This document shows, piece by piece, positions 56,208-64,000 of a stretch of DNA of 64,000 bases. A program made the translations under genes and the position numbers. This DNA is from Enterococcus malodoratus ATCC 43197 (GTDB lineage: Bacteria > Bacillota > Bacilli > Lactobacillales > Enterococcaceae), in NCBI RefSeq assembly GCF_000407185.1, contig NZ_KE136482.1, positions 620,001 through 684,000 on the forward strand, given 5' to 3'. The notes under the pieces were generated by a model. That model had not been told where the DNA came from, did no database searches, and saw nothing but the letters and a program-made list of their open reading frames with translations. Every line of letters begins with the position of its first letter. Positions within the stretch are counted from its first letter, which is position 1.

Positions 56208-56228
56208 GCACCAAGAAAGGACAAGCTA

Positions 56229-57689
56229 ATGAGTACAATTATTGATATCGCCAATCAAATATTTACTCCCCTAATCAATTTAGGGGCGGCACCATTAATG
56301 ACCATCGTACTGACCGTTATCGCCTTATTCTTCAAAGTAAAACCGACTCGTGCTCTAGAGGGCGGGATCAAACTCGGGATTGCTTTGACCGGTATCGGAG
56401 CTATTATTGGAATTTTAACGACTGCATTCTCAGACGCCATGACCGCTTTTGTTGAACGAACAGGAATTTCTTTAAATATTACTGATGTCGGCTGGGCTCC
56501 TTTAGCAACGATCACTTGGGGCTCCCCTTACACGCTTTATTTCTTATTAGTAATGGTGATCGTCAATATCATCATGTTGGCAATGAAAAAAACCAACACA
56601 TTAGATGTTGATATTTTTGATATTTGGCATTTAGCTATCGTTGGATTGTTCGCGATTTTCTCTGGCGCGAACCTATTTATCGCTACCGCTTTGGTTATCT
56701 TCATCGGTGTACTCAAGATTTGGAATTCTGATTTGATGAAGCCAACCTTCAATGATTTATTGAACGCACCTGATAGTAACCCTATGACAACAACGCATAT
56801 GAACTATATGATGAATCCGATCATTATGGTTTTCGACAAAATTTTTGATAAAGTCTTCCCTTGGTTAGACAAATACGATTTTGATGCTGCTAAACTAAAC
56901 AGCAAAATCGGTTTCTGGGGATCAAAATTCGCAATCGGGATTTATTTGGGTATTTTTGTTGGATTATTAGCAGGACAAACACCAACACAAATTTTTTCAT
57001 TGGCCTTTACCGCGGCTGTATGTTTGGAATTGTTCTCTTTGATTGGCGCTTGGTTTATTGCCGCTGTCGAACCCTTATCACAAGGGATCACCGACTTTGC
57101 CAACAAACGTTTGAAAGGTCGTACGATCAACATCGGTTTGGATTGGCCTTTCCTAGCAGGTCGCGCAGAAATCTGGGCTGCTGCGAACGTTTTAGCACCA
57201 ATCATGTTACTTGAAGCAATTATTTTGCCAGGCAATAAATTATTGCCGCTGGGCGGAATCATCGCTATGGGTGTCACTCCAGCCTTGTTAGTTGTCACTC
57301 GCGGTAAATTGATCCGCATGATCGTGATCGGTGCCATTGAATTACCATTGTTCTTATGGTCAGGTACCTTAATCGCGCCATTCGTTACTCAAACGGCCAA
57401 AGCAGTCGGTGCTTTCCCTTCAGGACTAAGCGAATCTGCTTTGATCTCTCATACAACAATGGAAGGTCCGATCGAGAAATTCTTAGGCTACTTAGTTGGT
57501 AACGCCTCTCAAGGACAAATCGAATTCGTGATCTACGCCGCATTAGCATTGGCCGCTTACCTATTAATCTTCATCTGGTATGCACGTCAAATGAAGAAAC
57601 GCAACGCTGCGTATGCTGCTGAAAAAGAAGAAAAAGCCGCTCCCGCAGCAGCTAAAGGCAATGTAGCTTATGCCGCTGAAGTGAAATAA
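56229..57689 (+). CDS. gatC: PTS EIIC, galactitol/galactose type
   Basis: A 486-residue permease with about ten hydrophobic segments and the GatC landmarks: FFKVKPTRALEGGIKLGIALTGIG near the N-terminus, TSMNYMMNP-like HMNYMMNPI in the middle loop and GRAEIWAAANVLAP. The end is an Ala/Glu/Lys-rich cytoplasmic tail. With lacABCD beside it, the sugar is likely galactose (giving galactose 6-phosphate) or galactitol; several streptococci and lactobacilli use this PTS type for galactose. Confidence 0.9.
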   Translation: MSTIIDIANQIFTPLINLGAAPLMTIVLTVIALFFKVKPTRALEGGIKLGIALTGIGAIIGILTTAFSDAMTAFVERTGISLNITDVGWAPLATITWGSPYTLYFLLVMVIVNIIMLAMKKTNTLDVDIFDIWHLAIVGLFAIFSGANLFIATALVIFIGVLKIWNSDLMKPTFNDLLNAPDSNPMTTTHMNYMMNPIIMVFDKIFDKVFPWLDKYDFDAAKLNSKIGFWGSKFAIGIYLGIFVGLLAGQTPTQIFSLAFTAAVCLELFSLIGAWFIAAVEPLSQGITDFANKRLKGRTINIGLDWPFLAGRAEIWAAANVLAPIMLLEAIILPGNKLLPLGGIIAMGVTPALLVVTRGKLIRMIVIGAIELPLFLWSGTLIAPFVTQTAKAVGAFPSGLSESALISHTTMEGPIEKFLGYLVGNASQGQIEFVIYAALALAAYLLIFIWYARQMKKRNAAYAAEKEEKAAPAAAKGNVAYAAEVK

Positions 57690-57697
57690 AACAAACA

Positions 57698-57725
57698 AAA
57701 CCCGGAGATTTTAAATCTCCGGGTT
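57698..57725. terminator. Bidirectional terminator
   Basis: A perfect 14-bp palindromic stem (AAACCCGGAGATTT with its complement) between the converging gatC and DeoR genes. Confidence 0.92.
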
Positions 57726-57729
57726 TATT

Positions 57730-58482
57730 TTATACAAGATGCTTTGTCGCTTTTTCAATTACTTCGTAATGCCTTCGTTCATGTTTATTGGTAATGACCG
57801 CCGTCACATCACGCAGATTGTAGAAGACTGAAAAGTCACTCTTTCCGATTTTAGAGTGATCAATCAGCAAATAGCGGTCAACAGAATTATTTAACGCAAT
57901 TTGCTGGGTCTGCCCCTCTTCAAAGGTAGCGGTCATGATCTTTTGTCCGCTTAAGGCATTGCAGCTGAAGAAGGATTTATGAAAATTCATGTCCATCAGT
58001 GATTTGTTTGTGATTTCTCCAATGAAACACTGGGTAGCTACTCTCAGTTCGCCGCCAATCAGATAGATTTTCCAGTTCTTTTTACACTGATTTAATCGAT
58101 CAAAAATCGGCTGGCAATTCGTCACGATCCGCAAAAAGTCTGCTTGAATATACTGGACAGTCAATTCGACCGTCGTTCCTGGGCCTAGAAAAACAGTATC
58201 ACCATCATTGATGAATTCCACTGCTCTTTTAGCAATCTTTTCTTTTTCATTGTAATGGACAATTTTCTTTTCACTGTGAGAAAGTTCTTCCTGACGGTAA
58301 AGGTTTTGTAATCGCGCGCCGCCATGAACGCGTTCTAACAAGCCTTGTCCCTCAAGCTCATCTAAATCTCGGCGAACGGTCATATCAGAAACAGATAACT
58401 CCGCCATGATCTCACTACTGCGAATCGTTCCGTCCGCCTCTAACATTGCCAGAATCGCCCGAAATCTATCTTCCTTTAACAT
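57730..58482 (-). CDS. DeoR-family regulator of the sulfatase-PTS operon
   Basis: A 250-residue DeoR protein. The HTH is at about 5-55 (RFRAILAMLEADGTIRS, LSVSDMTVRRDLDELEG); the effector domain contains VFLGPGTTVELTVQYI and IVTNCQPIF. It is a paralogue of LacR in this window with the same order of motifs. The start at 58482 is preceded by GGGATCGGGA. It overlaps the end of the TauE/SafE gene and is the last gene of the operon that enters from the right edge, so it probably represses it in response to a sugar phosphate. Confidence 0.88.
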   Translation of the reverse strand: MLKEDRFRAILAMLEADGTIRSSEIMAELSVSDMTVRRDLDELEGQGLLERVHGGARLQNLYRQEELSHSEKKIVHYNEKEKIAKRAVEFINDGDTVFLGPGTTVELTVQYIQADFLRIVTNCQPIFDRLNQCKKNWKIYLIGGELRVATQCFIGEITNKSLMDMNFHKSFFSCNALSGQKIMTATFEEGQTQQIALNNSVDRYLLIDHSKIGKSDFSVFYNLRDVTAVITNKHERRHYEVIEKATKHLV

Positions 58483-58496
58483 TCCCGATCCCCATT

Positions 58497-59273
58497 TCAG
58501 AAAAATAGTTTTATTCCATTGAAACAATTAATCAGCAGCACTAGAATGATCACCCCTTGGTACACGGTATTCACCTTATCTGCCGGTAATACACCGCTAA
58601 CTTTAGCTCCGAACCAGCCACCTAGAATAGCGGCCGGAATAATGAAAAGGAAAAGTGATAAATCATAGCGCTGATAGCTGGACGATAAAAAAATGGCGAA
58701 TAGTTTTGAGGATTGGGAGAAAAAGATTGTGATGATCGAATAAACGGTTGCCTCTTTGATAGTTAATCCGAAAAACAGCATCAGCATCGCCACATTGATC
58801 GGACCTCCCCCGATTCCCAACAAACTGGCCAGAAATCCTAGAATAAAACCAACAAATACGTACACAACAGATATTTGACAAGAAAAGCTGAACGCTTCTT
58901 TTTTCGAATAAATAAGTGCAAAAAGCAACGTAATGATGGTTAAAACTATCTGAACGATTTGAGTCGTTCTTTCACTTGAGAAGCGTAGGATCCATTCGAA
59001 AGCACTATTACCCAAAACACCGCCACCCATTGATCCGACAGAAATCAATAGTGCTTTCCCCCAATGAATCGTGACCTTATTCTTTAATTGGCGAATCGTC
59101 GACACGATCGACATCGTAAAAACAGCCATAGATGAATAAAACGAAATAGCGGCCAATGAATGGGCACCGATGAAATCAAAAATCGGCTTGATCAAAACCC
59201 CGCCACCCATTCCTGAGATTGCCCCGACAGTATTTGCTGCTACTATAACTAAAAAATAGATAAGTCCGATCAC
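58497..59273 (-). CDS. TauE/SafE-family anion exporter
   Basis: A 258-residue membrane protein with about eight helices in two repeats. Each repeat begins with the family glycine motif: AISGMGGGVLIKPI and GFLASLLGIGGGPINVAML. Members export sulfite, sulfoacetate or related anions. In an operon with a sulfatase, it would remove the sulfate or sulfite released in the cytoplasm (inference). It is 15 bases after the maturase gene. Confidence 0.88.
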   Translation of the reverse strand: MIGLIYFLVIVAANTVGAISGMGGGVLIKPIFDFIGAHSLAAISFYSSMAVFTMSIVSTIRQLKNKVTIHWGKALLISVGSMGGGVLGNSAFEWILRFSSERTTQIVQIVLTIITLLFALIYSKKEAFSFSCQISVVYVFVGFILGFLASLLGIGGGPINVAMLMLFFGLTIKEATVYSIITIFFSQSSKLFAIFLSSSYQRYDLSLFLFIIPAAILGGWFGAKVSGVLPADKVNTVYQGVIILVLLINCFNGIKLFF

Positions 59274-59287
59274 TTTCCTTCTCCCTT

Positions 59288-60412
59288 TTAACTATTTTTC
59301 ACTGTCTGTTGTTGCAGACATTCTAAGATTGCACTTATTTTAGGAACTAGCGTATTCAGCAAAACTTGATAACCGCACATTTCCTTTTGTTCGTCCACAT
59401 AAACAGCATCCTTCATTCGTTTACATCCGCCGCCGCAGTAATTTTTAAATGGGCAATCCATGCAAAGTTTGGTGTCCGCTGATCTTTCACAGAGAAATTT
59501 TTTAGTGATATCTTGTTCAAATAGTTCCCTTAAACCTTGTTCTTGGATGTATCCCATACGATACTCGTCCAAAACATAAAAGTCGCAGGGATAAACACTG
59601 CCGTCTGCTTCGATTACATATTGAACTTGACAATTTCCCAACAACCCGCAAGCATTCACTTGTTTGCGGGCGAATAAATGAACAAGATCATCAAATAATT
59701 TGATACTTATGTAGTTCCCTTTTCCCAATTCTTTGAACCATAGTTTGAACAGCTGCTGATAAAACGTAGCGAAGCGCTGCGGTGTCAACGCATAACTGCT
59801 TCTTCTCTCTGCATTTATTTCATCCAAACAGGGAATAAATTGAACATATCGAATGCAATTATCTTGTAAGAACCGGAAAACCTTTTTGGCTTCCTTTGCT
59901 AATTGATTAGTTAACACGCATAAAATATTGTAGTTAATTTGATGGTCGTCAAACAGTTTTTTTGTCGCCATTACGCGATGGTAGGTGCCGCGCCCTTTGA
60001 TGTCTAAACGATTCAGATTATGATAAATCGGACTGCCGTCAACCGATAGACCGACTAAAAAGTTGTACCGCTTAAACAAACGGCACCAGCGTTGATTGAT
60101 CAATATGCCATTTGTTTGAATCGCATAATGAACAGTGACTCTTTTGGTCTGCTGTTCAACCAATTCTGCAAGCTTCTCAAAATAGCCGATTCCTGCTAAG
60201 GTCGGCTCTCCACCTTGAAAGGCCAGTGTCAGCTCATCTCCGTCTTCCAGATCCAAGTAAAGATTGGCAATCATTTTTTGAGTTGTGTCATCCGTCATTT
60301 TCCCATAAGAGCGCACGTCTCTAAGTGAACTGATATCTGCATAGAAACAGTATTTGCAACGAATATTACAAAGCGATGATGCCGGTTTGATCAAAACAGA
60401 GATGTGCTTCAC
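59288..60412 (-). CDS. Anaerobic sulfatase-maturating enzyme (radical SAM/SPASM)
   Basis: A 374-residue radical SAM enzyme that oxidises the sulfatase active-site Cys or Ser to C-alpha-formylglycine without oxygen. The radical SAM cluster is C15-x3-C19-x2-C22 (SLCNIRCKYCFYAD), the SAM-binding FQGGEPTLAG follows, and the SPASM region has its cysteines in NACGLLGNC, YPCDFYVL (with the presumed catalytic Asp) and LCMDCPFKNYCGGGC. Its length fits the anSME family. It lies two genes downstream of a Cys-type sulfatase, its obvious client. Confidence 0.94.
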   Translation of the reverse strand: MKHISVLIKPASSLCNIRCKYCFYADISSLRDVRSYGKMTDDTTQKMIANLYLDLEDGDELTLAFQGGEPTLAGIGYFEKLAELVEQQTKRVTVHYAIQTNGILINQRWCRLFKRYNFLVGLSVDGSPIYHNLNRLDIKGRGTYHRVMATKKLFDDHQINYNILCVLTNQLAKEAKKVFRFLQDNCIRYVQFIPCLDEINAERRSSYALTPQRFATFYQQLFKLWFKELGKGNYISIKLFDDLVHLFARKQVNACGLLGNCQVQYVIEADGSVYPCDFYVLDEYRMGYIQEQGLRELFEQDITKKFLCERSADTKLCMDCPFKNYCGGGCKRMKDAVYVDEQKEMCGYQVLLNTLVPKISAILECLQQQTVKNS

Positions 60413-60428
60413 TGCTTAAAACTCCCAT

Positions 60429-61283
60429 CTATTTAAGAATTTTTGATAGATTACCATTGTGCTTAGCGAGTAGATCACGACTCTCATTTTGAGTAAGAGC
60501 TAAGCGCTGAATCAAAATGACCATCGGAAGATCAAAATCGTTCTCTTTTAAAAGTATTTCCGCTTCTTCGTTCGTTATCTTGGCTATCTTGCTCAAAATA
60601 GCGATAGAACGCTGAACCAATTTTTGATTGATTGGCTGAACATAGATCATTGCCTCTTCAAAAACTTTACCCAAACGAATCATTAGAGACGTAGAAAACA
60701 TATTTAGAACTAGCTTTTGAGCGGTCCCAGCCTTCATTCGGGTCGAACCGCTAACAACTTCTTTCCCGACAGGAAGATCAATCGCAACTTCTGCCAGTTC
60801 GCCTAGCTCACTTGTTTCAACGCAAGAAATGCCAATCGTGGACGCACCGATCTCTTTTCCATACTTTAGCGCCGCCATACAATATGGTGTTCTTCCGCTG
60901 GCAGCAATCGCTACTACAACGTCTGAGGCGTTCAATTGAACCTTTTTTACCTCTTGATAAGCTTGTTCTTCTGAATCCTCGGCCTGTTCGACTGCGCGAA
61001 ACATTGCTTCCTCGCCACCCGCTAGTAAACAAAAATAGCGCGCAGGATCAATTCCGTAAGTCGGCGTCATTTCCAGTGCATCCATTGCGGCGATACGGCC
61101 AGAACTGCCGGCACCGCAATAGATGATTCTTCCACCTTGTAAAAATTTTTGACAAGCTAATTCAACAGCTTCCTCGATTTTGGTTATTTTCTTTTCAACG
61201 ATACCCGCGATCTCTTGGTCCGATGAATTGATTCTTCTCAACACTTCATTCGTAGATAACTGATCAATATATGTTTCTTTCAT
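60429..61283 (-). CDS. murQ: N-acetylmuramic acid 6-phosphate etherase (MurQ-like)
   Basis: A 284-residue SIS-fold enzyme. MurQ removes D-lactate from N-acetylmuramic acid 6-phosphate to give GlcNAc 6-phosphate. Family signatures are YCGAGSSGRIAAMDALEMTP, ARYFCLLAGGEEA, AIAASGRTPYCM and GSTRMKAGTAQK; the proposed catalytic Glu lies in ALEMTP. It is slightly shorter than usual (about 298). Its place between a sulfatase and an anSME is unusual, and the true substrate might be another 3-O-substituted amino-sugar phosphate. Confidence 0.92.
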   Translation of the reverse strand: MKETYIDQLSTNEVLRRINSSDQEIAGIVEKKITKIEEAVELACQKFLQGGRIIYCGAGSSGRIAAMDALEMTPTYGIDPARYFCLLAGGEEAMFRAVEQAEDSEEQAYQEVKKVQLNASDVVVAIAASGRTPYCMAALKYGKEIGASTIGISCVETSELGELAEVAIDLPVGKEVVSGSTRMKAGTAQKLVLNMFSTSLMIRLGKVFEEAMIYVQPINQKLVQRSIAILSKIAKITNEEAEILLKENDFDLPMVILIQRLALTQNESRDLLAKHNGNLSKILK

Positions 61284-61327
61284 TCGAAATCCACTCTTTC
61301 CTACTCATTCAGCGAAAGTCGTTCAAA

Positions 61328-62782
61328 TTATTCGACTGGCGCCTCCAAAATGTCTAACTGCGTCTTTAAATGGGTTTTATACCGTTCTTCGATCTCTGGA
61401 TCAATGACCGGGTTTTGCTGCATTGGGTCTTTTTTAAGATCAAACAGCAAACTATCCTTGGTATATTCAGAGACATCCGGCAAGCCATCTAAAATTGCAG
61501 CGCGTTTGATCGGCACTTTGAAAACAGGGAATTCCGTCCTAGCCAAAAAGCGGCCAGTTTGAATAGCTGCAGGATCTGCTTCTCCTAAATAATGTCGAAT
61601 CGTTGTTGGAATCCCCGCATACTCGAACAACGGCTGATTCTCTTCATTTGGCGAACGGAAATAGCTGTATTTGCCATCGGTGATATTGACTGTGATTCCA
61701 TGAGCCCCATAAAGCGCGAAGGATTTATCTCGCGGTTCGTCTTCAAAAATCGGCTGCCAAGAAGCTCCTTGCACCTCTTCTGGAGTGGTTGCTCCAAATG
61801 CATCCAGCACAGTTGGCATCACATCGATATTTTGCGTTACCTCATCTGTCCTTTCACCCGCTTTTTTCCCTTGCGGATGCTTAACAAACAACGGAATCGC
61901 GGCTAGCTCGTTGAAATTATGCATATAGTTTTTTCCAAACAGCTCGCGATCACCCAAGAAATAGCCATGATCAGAGGTTACAATGATCTGCGTATCCTCA
62001 TACATCTCCGTTTCTTTTAACTTATCGATTAAACGCCCGAAATGAACGTCTGTCATAGTCACCAGGGCCGAATAACGATTTCGAATATATTCTTCCGCTT
62101 CCGCAGGGACATCGACTTCTCCGTAGACCGGTGTTTCGAAAAATGGACCTGAATAGTCCTTTTGATAGATATCCATGTATTTTTGGGGCACATCAAAAGG
62201 CTCATGCGGATCAAAAACTTCTACTTGCAGAAAGAAGTCATCTTCTCCTTTATTCGTTTCCAGCCAATCACAAGCTGAAGCAAAAGTTCGCGGTGTCGGA
62301 TAAGCCTCTTCATTCTCATGCCATAGTTCGCGGTTCGCTTGATATTGTTTTCTTAAACGCCCGTGGTATTGTTCCGGCATCCACTCAGGATCGCGCATGA
62401 TCGAATGCCATGGATCCCCTTCTTGTCCGCGCTGAAAATCCCACGTCGTAAACTGATTGATGTACCCTTCGCCGCCTAATCTGAAATAATGGGTGTGATC
62501 CGTCGTCAGATGTGAAAAGACCTCCTGCTCAGCCAGCACTTTAGGCAACGTAATATCAAAGGGTTCAATCGGCCCCCAAGAACGTTCCAAAAAGTTTAAT
62601 CGACCAGTCATTAAATCCCGCCGTGCAGGCATACACGGCGTTGAACCAATATAGTGATTATCAAAAGTCAGCGAATCCTCGGCAAAGGCATCTAAGTTAG
62701 GAGTTAGTACATTGGTCGTTGGATTATAAGTGGATAAGTAATCCTTTCGTAACGTATCCATCAAAACTAAAATTGTACGCAT
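61328..62782 (-). CDS. Cytoplasmic Cys-type sulfatase
   Basis: A 484-residue alkaline-phosphatase-fold sulfatase without a signal peptide. The formylglycine motif C-x-P-x-R is Cys50 in STPCMPARRDLMTGR, and metal ligands are in ILVLMDTLRKDY (Asp9) and IIVTSDHGYFLGD. Because the protein stays inside and the operon encodes a PTS, it should desulfate an imported, phosphorylated sulfo-sugar. The residue downstream pattern (WGPIEPFDITLPKVL, EVFDPHEPFDVP) is common in the large N-acetylhexosamine/glycan sulfatase group. The exact sulfated position cannot be told. Confidence 0.92.
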   Translation of the reverse strand: MRTILVLMDTLRKDYLSTYNPTTNVLTPNLDAFAEDSLTFDNHYIGSTPCMPARRDLMTGRLNFLERSWGPIEPFDITLPKVLAEQEVFSHLTTDHTHYFRLGGEGYINQFTTWDFQRGQEGDPWHSIMRDPEWMPEQYHGRLRKQYQANRELWHENEEAYPTPRTFASACDWLETNKGEDDFFLQVEVFDPHEPFDVPQKYMDIYQKDYSGPFFETPVYGEVDVPAEAEEYIRNRYSALVTMTDVHFGRLIDKLKETEMYEDTQIIVTSDHGYFLGDRELFGKNYMHNFNELAAIPLFVKHPQGKKAGERTDEVTQNIDVMPTVLDAFGATTPEEVQGASWQPIFEDEPRDKSFALYGAHGITVNITDGKYSYFRSPNEENQPLFEYAGIPTTIRHYLGEADPAAIQTGRFLARTEFPVFKVPIKRAAILDGLPDVSEYTKDSLLFDLKKDPMQQNPVIDPEIEERYKTHLKTQLDILEAPVE

Positions 62783-62795
62783 CTTTTTCCTTCCC

Positions 62796-63605
62796 TTATA
62801 CCAAGATTCCGAATGCTGATAAAGCGATCGCGATAAAGATAATGACGAAAATCATGGCAACTACGTGTTTCCCATTCCATTTTTTTAACAAATACAAACA
62901 TAGAATCGTCATTAACATCGGTAGCATATTCGGCATTACTTTGTCTAACATTTCCTGAACCTTGATCGCTGTATCCCCTTTACCATACTGCAAGCCAAGA
63001 GTGATATTAACGGTCGAGGCGATCAACGCGCCTGTAACCATTACCCCTAAAACATTGGCGGACGTACTGATCCGGTCTAGCAGCTTCTTGCCATTTTCAG
63101 AAGTCAGCAGCTCCCGCCCCTTTGTATACCCCATATGAACGCCATAATACTTCAACGGGAAATAAAGCGCATTGATCATGACGAACATCAAAACCGGGCC
63201 GATAAAGTTCCCGTCAACAGCAAAGGAGGCTCCGATACTTCCGGCGATCGGAAACCAAGTGAAATTCAATAAACTGTCGCCTAAACCGGCTAATGGCCCC
63301 ATCAAACTGGTCTTAACGGCGATAACTGATTCTTTTTCGTCTTCATCGGTACTTTCTTCCAATGCGATCGTGATTCCCAGAATAAACGGTACCAAAACTG
63401 GATGACTATTAAAAAACTCCAAGTGTCGCTGCTGAGCTTCGATCTTTTCTTCAACCGGACGGTCTTTGTAAAGACGTTTCAACACTGGTGTGATCGAGTA
63501 GAGCGTTCCGAGACTCTGCATCCGTTCGTAATTGTGAGAAAATTGGATTAATTGCGAACGCCAAAATACTTTGTTCAGATCTTTTTTCGTGATTGTACTT
63601 TCCAT
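62796..63605 (-). CDS. PTS EIID, mannose/sorbose family
   Basis: A 269-residue EIID, the second membrane component of mannose-type PTS. Landmarks are FWRSQLIQFSHNYERMQSLGTLYSI at the N-terminus, SLMGPLAGLGDSLLNFTWFPI and the C-terminal hydrophobic helix. Members import mannose, GlcNAc, GalNAc, sorbose and other amino sugars. Its ATG overlaps the stop of EIIC (TAATG). Confidence 0.94.
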   Translation of the reverse strand: MESTITKKDLNKVFWRSQLIQFSHNYERMQSLGTLYSITPVLKRLYKDRPVEEKIEAQQRHLEFFNSHPVLVPFILGITIALEESTDEDEKESVIAVKTSLMGPLAGLGDSLLNFTWFPIAGSIGASFAVDGNFIGPVLMFVMINALYFPLKYYGVHMGYTKGRELLTSENGKKLLDRISTSANVLGVMVTGALIASTVNITLGLQYGKGDTAIKVQEMLDKVMPNMLPMLMTILCLYLLKKWNGKHVVAMIFVIIFIAIALSAFGILV

Positions 63606-64000
63606 TACAGATCAAAGCTCCCTTCATCATCAGCAACGGTAACCGTCGAGCTGTCTGAGTCCCCGTCATTTCCGCCACCGGCCCGATTCATTAAAATGTC
63701 ATATAAGGCTGCCGCACATAAAGCGAACATCGCTACCGCAATCGTCGGCAGTTCTAAGAACGTTGCTAAAGCAAAGCCTAAAAGCAGGAAAATCCACATG
63801 TTCTTTTTCATCATCATCGAAAGCAGCATCGCCAACCCAACAGCCGGAATCACTTTCGAAGCGATGGTCAAGCCAGATAATATGAATGCTGGAACAGCAT
63901 CTAAAACCGCTTCAATCGCTGGTGCTCCAAGATAAACAGCGATGAAAACAGGAATCGCCCGACTTAGGAAAAAGAAAAACCCGCCAAGATATTGCAGTTT
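63605..64000 (-). CDS. PTS EIIC, mannose/sorbose family, partial
   Basis: The C-terminal 131 residues of an EIIC subunit; the frame is open to the right edge. The visible part includes FFFLSRAIPVFIAVYLGAP and VIPAVGLAMLLSMMM, normal for mannose-family IIC, and a Gly/Asp/Ser-rich acidic tail (about 35 residues) that is longer than in typical members. EIIA and EIIB of the same PTS are presumably just outside the window. Confidence 0.9.
   Translation of the reverse strand, partial: KLQYLGGFFFFLSRAIPVFIAVYLGAPAIEAVLDAVPAFILSGLTIASKVIPAVGLAMLLSMMMKKNMWIFLLLGFALATFLELPTIAVAMFALCAAALYDILMNRAGGGNDGDSDSSTVTVADDEGSFDL

Overview
The window looks like the chromosome of a low-GC Gram-positive lactic acid bacterium, most likely an Enterococcus (inference). 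The reasons are the many PTS loci with PRD-type regulators, a WxL surface protein, a sortase-anchored Cna-type adhesin next to an Mga-like regulator, an Rgg regulator, a tagatose-6-phosphate (lac) operon and an IS30-family element. The richness in carbohydrate loci fits the E. avium group, but I cannot prove a species from the sequence. I saw no rRNA, tRNA, CRISPR array, prophage or conjugative module.

Layout. 1-760: start of a kdp potassium-pump operon (kdpF and partial kdpA). 908-3770: a flavin-type oxidase, an MFS exporter and a HAD phosphatase led by a ykkC-class riboswitch candidate. 3854-12924: a 2057-residue wall-anchored adhesin, an Mga-like activator and an Rgg regulator. 13038-14107: a GNAT gene broken by an in-frame stop, and a VOC protein. 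14307-20691: an operon with a complete ascorbate-family PTS, a sugar-phosphate isomerase-like SIS protein, two pyruvate-forming aldolases and a PRD activator. 21249-25583: a phospho-beta-glucosidase under a LicT-type antiterminator site, a double-HTH MerR protein and a HelD helicase. 25990-28035: a 62-residue orphan protein and a histidine-phosphatase gene interrupted by IS30. 28034-30998: a two-component system divergent from a WxL protein whose start is unclear. 31052-34857: small metabolic genes with a LysR regulator. 34902-40024: a licT-bglP-bglA operon that ends in a secreted phosphatase. 40080-42512: an EamA transporter divergent from a MocR regulator.

42536-50523 holds a two-component system, two Vex-like permeases, two ABC ATPases (one with degenerate motifs) and a kinase-less PASTA protein. 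50884-51414 is a secreted DUF5648-repeat protein. 51467-57689 is lacR-lacABCD divergent from a galactitol-type PTS, together a galactose/galactitol to tagatose-6-phosphate route. 57730-64000 is an operon with a mannose-family PTS (IIC, IID), a cytoplasmic Cys-type sulfatase, a MurQ etherase, an anaerobic sulfatase maturase, a TauE/SafE permease and a DeoR regulator. It reads as import, intracellular desulfation and sulfur-anion export for a sulfated amino sugar.

The least conventional systems are the PTS-sulfatase operon, the two-component/double-ABC/PASTA operon, and the riboswitch-HAD unit. Where I trimmed a coding start from the longest open frame, it was because a good Shine-Dalgarno sequence sits in front of the internal start.
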